Shown: positions 43,450 to 54,460 of the stretch, piece after piece
How the letters are laid out: each line of letters begins with the position of its first letter
How positions within the stretch are numbered: the first letter of the stretch is position 1
Source: Limnanthes douglasii subsp. nivea
Taxonomy: Eukaryota; Streptophyta; Magnoliopsida; Brassicales; Limnanthaceae
DNA: 64,000 nucleotides
Direction: 5' to 3'
NCBI GenBank assembly: GCA_036936605.1
Contig: JAUPFV010000001.1
Location: forward strand, 117,932,771 to 117,996,770
Made by a program: the position numbers and the translations under genes
The notes under the pieces: generated by a model
Told to the model about the DNA's origin: nothing
What the model saw: the letters and a program-made list of their open reading frames with translations, nothing else
Databases searched by the model: none

Positions 43450-45560
43450 TTAAAATGTAATTTTTAGATGATAATACACGACTAAAAAACTAGATACGAG
43501 ACCAAATTATTACCCAGTGAAATATTGTCTAAGAAATCAAATTATATTAAAATTCTTAAAAATCATATTAATTTTTTAAAATAAGTGTTTTTGTTGTCTT
43601 TATAAGCATAGACTAAATTATATTAAAATTATTTAAATGTATATATCCATGATAACGTATATACCACATATATCATATGAAATTTATTTTTATATGTTGA
43701 AACATATTTCTCACTTAGTTTATTGATACACATTACAAAATTCGATGTCTAAATGTTTACCACAATTAAATTAGTTTATTGATTTTTCTTTTAAAAATTA
43801 TAGATGAATACATCTATGAGATAAATATGATTACATCTTAAATCAATGGCCTAACATATTTGTGTCTCGTATTTATATTTGTATACTTCTCTTATAGGTG
43901 GCATTTCCAATTACAACTCTTTTAGATAAATGCATATAGCTTTCAAAATATGTCAAAACGATGTAAGGTCTTATTTATATATATATATATATATATATTA
44001 TATAATTCCATATATATATATATATATTATATAATTCCATATATATATAACAAAGCGAAGACAAAAAAAATTATCTTATTTACTTCACTTATGTCTAATT
44101 TAATTTCATAAAATAAAGAATTCGATTTTCATCTTATTTATATATTTTACTGATTTATATACCGTACTAACAATAAAACTGATTATCCACATAATTTGTT
44201 TCTACTATTTATTTGATGTCGTATATTTTCCTAAATAAAAAATAATAATTTTTAATTTTTTTTCATTCCAATCAATTTTTATTTTGTTCTATTTTATTTA
44301 ATTTTGATTTAAATGAAAAAATTGTGAAGTTATCATAAATGACTCAGAGCGCCTTTTAAGTAATTATACAGTATACATGAATCCAATAAGTCATTTTGGA
44401 ATAGATATTCAACAATTCGTCAGCCTTCAGATGATCGTTTTTCAACGTTTGTTCAAATACTCTTTTATTAACACATAAAATATAAACATTTGATTTAACA
44501 ATAATGATACATCCCAACATATTAAAACTAGTTTCTACTCAACGGGTATTAGAAGATGTAAGAATTGATACATAGAATAATTATTTGTTTTATTGATAAT
44601 CATATAAAATGTAAGATATTTTAGTTATTTGCATCAAATTCGGACTTTTTTTTGTATTCGTGGTCTTCCAGAAATGCATACTAGAGTAAAAGGTAAAACT
44701 TAATTGGTAGCAGACTCGATCAAATGGGTTCATTTCCCACCTACACGAATTCTATACTATCTAACATAAACTAAAAACCCATAACCATGTGACTTGTATA
44801 TTTTGAACATCGTTAGTTAATCCTGTGTTTTATAAAATTTCAGACGATCTTTTCATAATTCATCTTCTTATTCAAATTGAACAAGATTCAAAGAGACCAT
44901 GTCTCATCCACAGGACTCCAAGTATCGCAAGTTTGATTTTATCAATACTACTCGTCTTCAAACAATATAAATCGGTTCACTAATATTCATTTTTTACTTC
45001 AACGTTTTTTTAATAATTTAATATATAACAATTTTTGCACTGACTCAATAGATGCATATATATTTTAGTTGATTCGAAACTTAAAACCTTTATCTTAGAA
45101 ATTTCATTTATCACTAAATCACTATTTATTTTATTTTATTACAATACTATTATTTCCAGTTTCATCACGAATGTAATTAGAAAAGTAACTATCATTTTAA
45201 TTACCACTACCGTTTGAAATGTTATTATTAGTACAGATTTGAAATAAAAATATGAACCAACACAACTATTAATGTGATTATTCCAACTATATATGGTACA
45301 AGTGAAGAATATTGTATCTATGAGGTTCACTTTTATATCTTTGATGTTAAAGAGAATCTATTTATTTAGGAAAGCTAATCTTATTTTATTTGATTATCCA
45401 TACATATCAATACGTTATTAAATACTTGTTAATGGCTTATTAAAAAATCTAATAATTTACTAGTAACTTTCAGTTATACTTGTTATAGTTAGTAGGCAAG
45501 TAAATCTAATTCTCTCCTCTCTTTTATACAGTGTTAATTATTCATCACATAAATTTAAGA
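43450..45560. other. AT-rich stretch with (TA)n, no gene recognised
   Basis: A duplicated TA-rich block (ATTATATAATTCCATATATA twice) lies at 43,975-44,048. Other open frames are short and random. Confidence 0.5.
43975..44050. repeat. (TA)n with internal duplication
   Basis: ATATATATTATATAATTCCA occurs twice, about 36 bp apart, within a TA run. Confidence 0.85.
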
Positions 45561-45564
45561 CATA

Positions 45565-45771
45565 TTTTTTTTCACGGAGGGAATCCACAACCGCTACTCA
45601 ACGAGTGTGCACAGGGTAAACCCTCAGTCTGACGCAATAGCCTGCAAACCAACACCAGAAGATAAACCACACAAGGTGACAGGCTCAGCCAAGAAAGTGT
45701 TTGTAGAGGGACTCGAACTCGTGACATTTAGTCACGAGCATGCCTTACTCTACCACTTGGCTACCTCTTTC
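45565..45771 (-). mobile_element. tRNA-derived SINE, copy 2 (inverted)
   Basis: Reverse complement matches copy 1: GAAAGAGGTAGCCAAGTGGT, the B box GAGTTCGAGTCCC, GGTTTGCAGGCTATTGCGTC, GAGGGTTTACCCTGTG and the end GATTCCCTCCG, here TGAAAAAAAA. Flanks AAATTTAAGACATAT and AAATTTGATATATAT are similar and may be the decayed target duplication. The A-box region reads GGTAGCCAAGTGGTAGAG, closer to a real tRNA than copy 1. Confidence 0.88.
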
Positions 45772-45789
45772 GTGAAATTTGATATATAT

Positions 45790-46980
45790 TAGAAACACAC
45801 AAAAAAGAAAAAAATTATATAAAATTTAATTGGATTATTTATTATTTACCATGTCAAATCAAAGTACATTACTTTTAACTGCTAAATATCAAAGTATATA
45901 TGTTAAGACTAAAAATACATTTGATTCATATAGCTATAAAAAAATAGTTTACTAAAATAGAATAATTATTGGTTGTCTCAAAAAGTTTACTTTGAAAATC
46001 AAAGATAGATAAACTATATGGCCTTATACATATATTTATAATATATAAATTAATGGCATCTCAAGTGAATAATATTATTGTAATATGTGAATCTTCCCGC
46101 AAACACGAATGCTTTTATCCGTATAATTCTAACTAGATCTTCACTTATATTAGTATTAGTACTTTAAGTAGAACCAAAATCAATATATTGATTGATTTAC
46201 TTAACACACAAATGTATTCTAACTCTCTGTTAAAGAATATCCTATTAAACCAGAGTTTTTTCATAAATTTTTTATCATCTATTTCCATGAAAATATAATA
46301 TATAGTCCTTCATCAATGATAAAGTATTTGAATTATATAATTTATATCAGCTTAAACATATAGATGTAAAACAAGTTCTTGACTTACCATAAATTATTAA
46401 ATTTAAAATAATAAAAAAAACATATAAATGCAAGGCAAATTCTTTACTAATAATGCCTTGTTAACTTTGAAATAATAATAAAAACCTTATTTTACCAAAA
46501 ACAATTGGTAAAAAGTTTCGTTAACAAATAATATACAATATCAGTGCTGTTAAACTCAATTCTAAATAAAGATAGTGATTTACATGTTTTTTTACACAAC
46601 TTTAAATATAAAAAAACAATAATACTATATATTATATATCATTAAAAAATATTCGACTATAAAATAAACAACATATAAAGTTGGTAGACAGATTAGTGTA
46701 CTTGGTTCGGTTCTTGATGCTAAAATTATGGGATACAAAAGGATAAAACCAATTTTTAAAAACTAAATATACAAGAATAGACCAATTTATCAAATCTGGA
46801 TGTTAGAAATATATGATTACTTATGAATCATACACAACAATATAAGAATTAATTAAACATCATTGTCAAGTCAACCAAGATTTGCTTCACTTTCATATTA
46901 TATTTAGGTTTTCATTTTCTTCTTTGAAGTAAATGGTCTTACAATCATTAAGTTTTTTTTTCTAATGCGGCCAATGTTAT
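45790..46980. other. AT-rich stretch with no gene recognised
   Basis: No coding region or repeat structure could be supported. The 3' end of the copia relic may begin near 46,980, where sequence similar to 53,240 appears. Confidence 0.5.
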
Positions 46981-47089
46981 AAATTCAGATAATATTGTTC
47001 AAATGTGATGTTCATGCTTGTTTCTTTTATCCCTAAAAATAAGTCATGTCATAAAAAATAAACCACTATCTTGTAGTATATTTGTTATC

Positions 47090-48420
47090 AGCAATGCTTG
47101 TATCCAACTTACATTTGTATATGACTCAAATACCGAAGGGAAATTGGAATATTTAAAATACGTGTCATTGGTCTTATTCAAATGAGTAAGAACCCTTCAA
47201 ATAATATTCTAATATCTTTTACGTGGATTAATATTAAATTGAATCAATTTACTAACCGTGAATGAATTATCATCCCTAATGTATAAAATTGCATGCATGA
47301 GATTTTCTATAGCACTAACATATTCTAATTGAGTCACCGCTCGACCTACATTCTTTCTAGGTTAAACTAGGATCGAGCGGTGTACATAATTCTTTGAATT
47401 TAAATATTTGAATTTATCGATCATATTTTTTGTATAGTGAGGTTGACTCAGGGTATAACCACCATTATTATTAATGTGATTATTTCTAAATTATTATCTA
47501 CATCTTCAACGTATTCCATAATAAAAGTGAGAGACAAAAACCACTTGATTTTAATAATCCATCTAATATCATTATTCAATATAAGTAAGTCATCTGTATT
47601 ATGCATATTACCACTGTAAATGTTTCCGCATAAACTCATTTCCATTGTATGATGCCTAAACTCATCGGATATTATGACATAATCAAACTTTTGGTAAGAT
47701 TTTTTAGTTTCAGACTATACATTGATTTTACAAGTTTACACACTTTTTATTTATTATCCGGGAGCACAAACCTCTCGAGCTGCTCCATCTAGACCTCTTC
47801 ATCAAAATCTCTATTGGAGAATGTCGTCTTGATATCAATTTGATGAATATTAAAATTGTATACTAATGTAATTACAAAAAATGCTCTAATTCTCGTGATT
47901 CTTGTAACCATAGATTACATTTAAAATATTATACTCTTTATTTTTGTTAAAATCTATTGGCTAAAAATCTAACCTTAAATGCATGGATATAAAAAATTGG
48001 TTTACATATTTTCCTAAATAACGACTTTCATGCAATTAGTTTTGAAATCGAATGTAAATAAACCAATTCATAATTTTGATTTGATATTATAAATTCATCT
48101 CATTGTTTATGGTCCTTTGTCGAAGAATATTTTGAAGATATTATCTCTTTTAAAAACTTAAATTCCTCTCCACGAGAAAACATTTTCAGAGTTTCCACAC
48201 GGTTTGTTCATGAATTCATTTCACTAAGTAAGAAAGTTCCTTGTAAATTATCTCACTGGGTTCCAAATCTTTGGGTACTTCTCTCCATTTGACTTCTATG
48301 AGGCTCATAAGGCTACTCAATAACCAAAGGTGTTTCTTGCGCTGTTATTTCCTCGTTTCCACTATGGTTCGATTTATAATATCATCATATAACTTGAACT
48401 CAAAAAGATCATTTTTATAG
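47090..48420 (-). pseudogene. pol: Copia reverse transcriptase relic
   Basis: Minus frames read VTRITRIRAFFVITLVYN, NIHQIDIKTTFSNRDFDEEV and LERFVLPDNK (RT fingers/palm), then YSLKLKNLTK. The catalytic YVDD box reads NTDDLLIL near 47,592. Further on come GYTLSQPHYTKNMIDKFKYL and GRAVTQLEYASAIENLMHAI, then DDNSFTVSKLIQFNINPRK and RVLTHLNKTNDTYF. The family is clear despite stops. The Asp pair persists but the tyrosine and valine are lost. The first domain motif LDVKTAFLNGDLDEE is recognisable as IDIKTTFSNRDFDEE. Confidence 0.85.
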
Positions 48421-48559
48421 ATTCATTAATATCTTTAGATTCAAAGTCTAACAACCTATAAGTGTTATTATTTACAGCAACCATCATTAGGTTTCCTTCA
48501 TCTTCATAACTTATATGGTAAGACTTCATATTTTTTGGAGGAAACAAATTTATAACATA

Positions 48560-49000
48560 TTAATTCACTAAGAATCTAGCATGACACACATCTCAATTAA
48601 TATGTAATTTAAAATGAACTACCATGACATTGCACATCTTAAATAAGATTTTTTTTCACTTACACAATCTATTTAATTACAACATAAATGACATCAAACA
48701 TTGATGAACTATGTCATGCTCTTTGTACAACCTTAAAAACATTTTAAAAATATTATCCTCGTCTATCACTACTCAAAATTTTATCTTATTTTGAACCTAA
48801 AATTTGAAAATATAAACATGGTAAAGGTCTTATGTTCGTGATTAAGAAAATAGACATCAATGTATTTGAGTAGTTATATATGAAATTTATAAATTATAGT
48901 ATATAATTATATGTTAAGAAATTATTTAACTCACATAGTTACATAATATATATCAATGTATTTGTAAATATATTTAATTCTAAACATAATATATATTTCT
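48560..49000 (-). pseudogene. pol: Copia integrase relic
   Basis: Minus codons at about 48,785-48,700 give KILSSDRRGXYF-like sequence, matching the SDRGGEY motif. The following codons are too decayed to define the core. It is placed between the knuckle and RT as expected. Confidence is limited because only one motif is readable. Confidence 0.45.
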
Positions 49001-49539
49001 CATATGAGAATATATGATATGCTATAAGTCTGGTTTTATTAATTTCTTTTAATCATGTTATATCATATATAAGGAAGTCTATTAGACCATAACAAGTAAT
49101 CATCATACGAGTAAAGGTAAATATGAAATTTTAATTTAGTTAATACATCAATCAAAATTATATAATCTAACCATCTTGTCACAATAGTATCAATTTCTAA
49201 CAAAGAATAACCCTTAAACATAACTAGTTTTTCATATTCGTACACAAAAAAGAATTCTATATCTAGCTAAAACGTCACAAGATACCGAATTATTGTTCAT
49301 ACTAGAAACATACATAACATTCTTAAGAATTATGTTTATATATCTTGTGAACATTAACTTAATGTTTCAATGATTTTCTACTTTGGATTTATTGATGTTG
49401 GTCATTTATATTTGTTTATATCATGATTTTATTTATTTGATTTGAATGAAGTTTATCATGGGCAATGTGTATAAATTTATAATTATTTTACCATTACTCT
49501 AAGGACTTGTGTTCGATATCATCGAGTCATGTTCCGATA

Positions 49540-49780
49540 ACCACGATTTCCTTATCGACAAAAGTAGTTCTCTTACTATTATTTTCAAGTTTACAGTCTC
49601 CTTACAAAATGTCTAGTCTCACCACAACATAAACAATTTTCTCTATTTTCTTAAATCAATCTTCTTTTGCACCATGTGTTTTTTTAGCATAAATTATGTT
49701 TATTTCGTTCTTGATCCATAATAGTTATACTCTTAAAATGTGACATGTTGGATTATTCCTCCATTTTATCACAAACATGT
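49540..49780 (-). pseudogene. gag: Copia gag zinc-knuckle remnant
   Basis: On minus at about 49,640-49,590 a frame reads ENCLCCGETRHFVRRL. Copia gag knuckles have CxxCGxxGHxxRxC; here the last Cys and a Gly are altered. Upstream is a basic segment, TWCKRRLI. It lies upstream of the integrase and RT relics in transcriptional order. Confidence 0.55.
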
Positions 49781-50251
49781 AATTCCTTTTCGATCCTTAA
49801 GTGTTTCTAGATTTACTTTATACTATATTTCTTAGACTTTTGAATAATCCTCACATGGTTACTCCTTCACGAATAAGGTAATTTTGCAATTATTGCTCAT
49901 ATTTGATATATTTTCAAAAAATATATTTTGATGGATATATGTTTGCATAATGTTACTTGTAATTCATATATTTAGGGGAAAATTCAATGTAAGAGCTTAT
50001 AATCAAAATTTTGAAATATAAAAAGTTTCTTAGTACTTTTGAATGTTCAAGACTCATTTGTGCATAAATTGAATAAATGAACTAAAAGTGTAATCAGAAT
50101 ATGTTCCTTACATGTTAACACCTTATCCCCATATTTGTATTGCTTTTAATTTACTTATTATGTCTTTGTTTGCTGACTTGATTTTTTTCAATTTTGAGTC
50201 AAGTATATAATATACTTTTAGCGGTGTTACCAAAAATGTTAATTTATTTTT

Positions 50252-50340
50252 GAGAAATTGCACCTAAAGTACCCACTCAACTATTCAATTGTCATATAGT
50301 ACCCAAAAATAGGATAATTGTCACTTAATATCAAACTCAA
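50252..50340 (+). repeat. Left terminal inverted repeat of element E
   Basis: Begins GAGAAATTGCACCTAAAGTA. An internal echo (ACTCAACTACCTAATTACCA at about 50,334) resembles the TIR core ACTCAACTATTCAATTGTCA. Confidence 0.75.
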
Positions 50341-50467
50341 CTACCTAATTACCACCTGGTACCTAACATTATTTTGATACCCTAACTACCCTCACCATTC
50401 ATGAACAACCACGTAACCAAAAATTTTATTTCCTACTTTTTCTTTTTATTTTATTTTTAAAAGATCC

Positions 50468-50571
50468 GTATCTTTCAAACCGGAGCTCGAAAAAAATAAA
50501 TGAAAGTACCATCGCTTTTGTTTTTTAAAAATGAACAAAATTAGATCCATTGATGATTTTTTTTTTTTTTA
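50468..50571 (+). repeat. Dispersed 100-bp module, copy 3
   Basis: GTATCTTTCAAACCGGAGCT, CGAAAAAAATAAATGAAAGT, ACCATCGCTTTTGTTTTTTA, AAATGAACAAAATTAGATCC and ATTGATGATTTTTTTT. It is closest to copy 1 and lies within element E, directly before the 51-bp array. Confidence 0.85.
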
Positions 50572-50589
50572 AAATAAAATTTCACCAGG

Positions 50590-51226
50590 AACAATTCAAA
50601 TCATATCATGAGAATTGTTCAGGAAATCCTGAGAGTTGCAAAAAATTCGCATAATATCATGAGAATTGTTCTGGAAACCTAAAGTTGCAAACAATTCACA
50701 TCCTATCATGAGAATTGTTCAGGAAATCCTGAGAGTTGCAAACAATTTGCATTCTATCATGAGAATTGTTCAGGAAATCCTAAGAGTTGCAAACAATTCG
50801 CATCCTATCATGAGAATTTTTCAGGAAACCCAAAGTTGCAAACGATTCGCAACCTATCATGAGAATCGTTCAGGAAATCTTGAGAGTTGCAAACAATTCG
50901 CATCCTATCATGAGAATTGTTCAGGAAATCCCGAGAGTTGCAAACAATTCGCATCCTATCATGAGAATTGTTCAGGAAACTTAGAGTTGCATACGATTCG
51001 CATCCTATCATGAGAATCGTTCAGGAAATTCTGAGAGTTGCAAACAATTCGCATCATGTCATGAGAATCGTTCAGGAAATCCTGAGAGTTGCAAACAATT
51101 CGCATCCTGTCATGAGAATTGTTCAGGAAACCCAGAGTTGCAAACGATTCGCATCCTATCATGAGAATCGTTTAGGAAATCCTGAGAGTTGCAAACAATT
51201 CGCATCCTATCATGAAAATTGCAAAC
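50590..51226 (+). repeat. 49/51-bp minisatellite with dyad symmetry, 13 units
   Basis: The unit is AACAATTCGCATCCTATCAT, GAGAATTGTTCAGGAAATCC, TGAGAGTTGCA. Within it AACAATTC pairs with GAATTGTT, and TCAGGA pairs with TCCTGA across two bases. Units 5, 8 and 11 are 49 bp; units 6, 9 and 12 carry ACGATTC paired with GAATCGT. This gives a three-unit higher-order repeat of about 151 bp. Because 51 is a multiple of three, both strands show long open frames (for example a 17-residue repeat ILRVANNSHPIMRIVQE); I do not call them genes. Confidence 0.95.
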
Positions 51227-51239
51227 ACCTCGAAGTACC

Positions 51240-51366
51240 AGCGCGTATATTTGGTCGGGGGTATTTTTGTCCAAATTTCAATTCGAGGTACCAAGTGACA
51301 CTATCCAAAAAGCGGGTACCACTGGGTAATTACATAGTTGAGAAGGTATTTACTGGTAACTTTCTC
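51240..51366 (-). repeat. Right terminal inverted repeat of element E
   Basis: Ends GTATTTACTGGTAACTTTCTC. Its reverse complement aligns with 50,252-50,340. Confidence 0.75.
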
Positions 51367-51369
51367 TTC

Positions 51370-52065
51370 ATTTTTTCGAAATTGTGATATTTATTCCATC
51401 AAACTGATCAAATAGTCACGTCGAGCTCAGTTCATTGTCGGAAAAACTGGACATCTTAGATCTCCAATGCCTTGGATTGCTGCATTGCTCTTTTTCCTTG
51501 TTTGTCTGGTCCTAAATAATTTTCCAATATGTATTATTTTCGGATTTTTTTATCACTTCATTTAATAAAAGATAGCTCATCTACCTTTTTAGTTTTTTCA
51601 ATTTTACGTTTATTTTTCATTTCAATACCTTAATTTTAGGTTTTTAATTTTAAATTTATTTTAAAAAAAATAAAATTCAACACTATATTATCGCTCATAT
51701 CTTAATATTATTTTGAAATCTATATGTAAAAATATAGCAAAAAAATACAAATAATAATTAGACACAACAAAAACCATAAACAAAAGATTGAAAAAATATT
51801 TATTGAAAAAGAATAAATAAAAACAGTCTTATAAAATAAATAATATACTTAATTTTATACTAATGACTTTTTCTTCATTTATAATTAATATTATAATAAG
51901 GTTTTTTGTCTATACTTTTTAATATGTAACCCACAATATTGTATCTTGTTCAATAATAAGAATTATCTACGTAAATGTACAATCAGAAATTGAAACAGGT
52001 GTCCAAAAACTTAACGCATGATATATTTTCCAAGTTTAAATTAAGGTAAAAGAAAACTACTAATC
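51370..52065. other. AT-rich stretch with no gene recognised
   Basis: No coding region or repeat defined. The right part may be outer arm of the foldback element. Confidence 0.45.
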
Positions 52066-52170
52066 TTTCATGTTTTATGTTTTAATCAAAATAATCCATT
52101 TTGTATGTTTTTCCCTCTTAGTAGTTCTCCACATTTTAAAATATCATGTTTATTTCCACATGAATGCAAT

Positions 52171-52376
52171 TGCTTATGAACTGCCACATGACAGGTCAAA
52201 CAGTAGATTTTCATATCACATTTGGTCCTCCCTCAATCTTTTGTCAATAATACACATCCACTCTTTTGTCAATAATATTAAGATATAACAGATGTGTATT
52301 ACTGATAAAAAATTGTGGAACCAAATGTGAGATGAATAATGTATTGTTTGAGTTGTCACGTGGCAGCTCCTAAGCA
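52171..52376. mobile_element. Foldback/MITE-like element with 87-bp arms
   Basis: Left arm TGCTTATGAACTGCCACATG ... CACATTTGGTCC ... TTGTCAATAATACACATC pairs with the right arm GATGTGTATTACTGATAAAA ... GGAACCAAATGTGA ... CACGTGGCAGCTCCTAAGCA. The loop is about 32 bases and itself repeats CTTTTGTCAATAATA. Weaker symmetry seems to extend outward (about 52,083 to 52,470). No transposase or certain target duplication is seen, so the class is open. Confidence 0.8.
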
Positions 52377-52379
52377 ACC

Positions 52380-52984
52380 ACTCGTGCGAAAGGACTAAAT
52401 ATGTAAAATTAAAAACGTGAAGACTAGTATAAAACGAAAAAACAAACTAATTTAAAACAAATACGAAATATTAATTTAAATCCTTAAGTATGTATATTAT
52501 CATTGATTAAAAAAAATACCGAATTATTTTTTGATTTGTTCGAATATATCTCAACTTTGAAGATATATTCCAAATGATTTGGATGTGGAATTTTATTTTA
52601 AAATCTCCTTTGATAACTTGAGATTCATTCTAAGTATATATATAAAAAAAGTCTCAATCATATAATTCTCAAATTATGTATGAATCCATTTATTGTGTTT
52701 TTTTTAAACTTTTATGTAATTCCAGACCGACTGAAGTATGGTCAGTTTGTTCGACGTGGTGGTGGCTATATGGATGAGATTATGTGCAAGAGACAGTTTA
52801 TAAAACATTATTTTCAAAATTGAGTGGCAGAATTAAATAGTGTCGGTCGACCAAGTAGTTGATAAGTTAGATGGCAATGAATATGCCAGCAGATAATCAA
52901 CTAGTCACGCACGTAACGTTAAAATTTTATTTCGTTCAATTTTTATGTTCCGAGACTTTTAAGCCGTCATTTAAGTTCAAACCG
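52380..52984. other. AT-rich stretch with a second copy of a dispersed repeat
   Basis: 52,720-52,880 (TTCCAGACCGACTGAAGTAT; TTATAAAACATTATTTTCAA; GTGGCAGAATTAAATAGTGT) is a diverged copy of 42,480-42,660. No gene. Confidence 0.55.
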
Positions 52985-53640
52985 GAAGCGTGCTTAATAT
53001 AATATTATTCGAGTTCGGATCTGCTTGTTTAAATATATAACACGTTAAACTGATGTCAATATAGTTAGATTGTTTAATTAGTTTTCTTTTGTAAATTATT
53101 GATGTATATTTTAGTAGAAATTAAATTGCTTTGCCAATGTAAAATTACTATACGTCGGTCTGTGTACCGGGATAAAATATGTCTAGTTTTTTTTGTTTAA
53201 ACTCTAAATATATGTAGTTTTTTCATATCTTCAAAATAAATCCCTATCTTGCAGTATATTTGTTATTAGTTAGCTTAGAATAATATATTTGTTTTATTCA
53301 AGTGAGTAAGAACATTCTCAATAATATTTTAATTTTATCTATTTGGATTAGTATTAAACTAATTCAATTTACTAAATGTGAACGAATTGTCATCTATAGT
53401 GTATACATGAGATTTTTTTGTAGCACTAGCATATTCTAACTGAGTCAACGGTCGTCCTATATTTTGTATGAGTTTTAAACTAGTATCGAACGGTGTACAT
53501 AATTTTTTGAATTTGAGATATTTGAATTTATTGAGTACACTTTTAGCATAGTGAGATGACTAAGGACATAACCACAATTATTTTTAATATCTTCATTCCT
53601 AAAATATTGTCTACATCTTAAAAATATTGTCTACATCTTA
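52985..53640 (-). pseudogene. Ty1/copia relic 2, RT C-terminal part
   Basis: On minus the sequence matches relic 1 at 46,985-47,500: SKNYVHRSILV, NMLVLQKNLMYTI, DDNSFTFSKLN, FNTNPNR and NVLTHLNKTN. It ends abruptly at 53,60x, where a 20-bp copia piece (AAGATGTAGACAATATTTTT on minus) is repeated just before the element C LTR. Element C therefore probably inserted into this copia copy, or the two were joined by rearrangement. Confidence 0.75.
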
Positions 53641-53642
53641 AA

Positions 53643-53927
53643 GATAGAAGCTTGAAAGTGAAAGAGAGAGAGTTTGATTTAAGAGATAGAAAATAAAAAT
53701 GAAAAGTAACATTCACCTAATGAAAGAATCCTCCTTTGTATTAACGGCCTTAGCCATTATTTACAGGCGTTAAGACTTAGTGTAACAGAATTAGTTACAC
53801 AAATGGGTTAATTACACTTTAGTCCTCCATCTTTACAAACAGTCCAACCTATCTTACAACTTTACAATTGATCATATAAGACTTTAGTTCATTACATTTA
53901 AGCCCTTAACATTTTATATCCTTATCA
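53643..53927 (-). repeat. 3' LTR of element C
   Basis: Starts TGATAAGGATATAAAATGTT on minus and runs through GGACTAAAGTGTAATTAACC to a CT-rich end. It matches the fragment at 2,830-3,122 and the element B LTRs. A CTGTAAATAATGGC segment takes the place of a TATA box. The inner end merges with a duplicated copia piece near 53,640. Confidence 0.75.
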
Positions 53928-53943
53928 ATAGTCCCCTTAGTTC
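53928..53943 (-). other. Polypurine tract of element C
   Basis: GAACTAAGGGGACTAT on minus directly precedes TGATAAGG. The equivalent in element B is ACTAGGGGGCTAC. Confidence 0.8.
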
Positions 53944-54460
53944 TTAAGAAAGATAGTGAATAAGAACTAGTAATCATCGGAGGTCATGCGCTTCGAATAA
54001 AAATTATTTATTGCCAAAGTTCAATATGCTTCAAATTAAATCTTCCCTTCTCCTTGTTGAAATAATTTCTGACAACATATCTAGTTTTCAAAGAAATGCA
54101 TACCTAGATTCTACTTCAAACGTGTATCACTCGTTTATTAATTCAAAACTGATAGACTTTGTATTTGTCATCCCCAAATAAACTATGCTTTGTTTATCTT
54201 CTAATTTGCCCTAATAATTTTACATGCAACATTTTGCTTCTCACTTCGAATATTCATAATCCAAGCCTTTTGCCAGCTTTTCATAATGGTTAGAAACGTT
54301 TCCTCTTCTTAGCACGTGTTCAAAAACCCACTAGTCCTGCGACTAGGCCTGACAGTTTGATAGGTGTCACATTATCTATCCTACAAATAACTGCTTGATA
54401 TTCTATCCAATCATTATGACAACTTCTTCCACTTATACGACTCATCTCTCTCTCTCTCTT
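53944..54460. other. Spacer between polypurine tract and antisense promoter of element C
   Basis: No coding sequence. It corresponds to 38,510-39,028 in element B, with little conserved sequence apart from the part next to the polypurine tract (AGTTCTTA...GAACTAG). Confidence 0.5.

Larger units (their letters stand above)
46985..50150 (-). mobile_element. Ty1/copia retrotransposon relic 1
   Basis: On minus, in order: a gag zinc knuckle at about 49,600, integrase-like codons at 48,600-48,780, then reverse transcriptase from 48,400 to 47,090. This gag-integrase-RT order is the Ty1/copia one. Stops are very frequent. LTRs were not identified. Confidence 0.75.
50252..51366. mobile_element. Non-autonomous TIR transposon E (MULE-like)
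   Basis: Left end GAGAAATTGCACCTAAAGTA and right end (reverse complement) GAGAAAGTTACCAGTAAATA continue as inverted repeats for at least 85 bp: CTCAACTAT, AATT, GTACCC, GGATA and GTGTCACTT occur in order on both. Flanks TTTATTTTT (50,243-50,251) and TTCATTTTT (51,367-51,375) match 8 of 9, the duplication length typical of Mutator-like elements. The interior carries module copy 3 and a 13-unit minisatellite but no transposase. Confidence 0.8.

Noticed and set aside
50590..51226. CRISPR array
   Set aside because: There are no unique spacers; the entire 49-51-bp unit repeats in tandem, and the context is plant transposons.
53595..53640. 20-bp target site duplication of element C
   Set aside because: Both copies lie on the same side of the LTR and LTR elements make 4-6 bp duplications.
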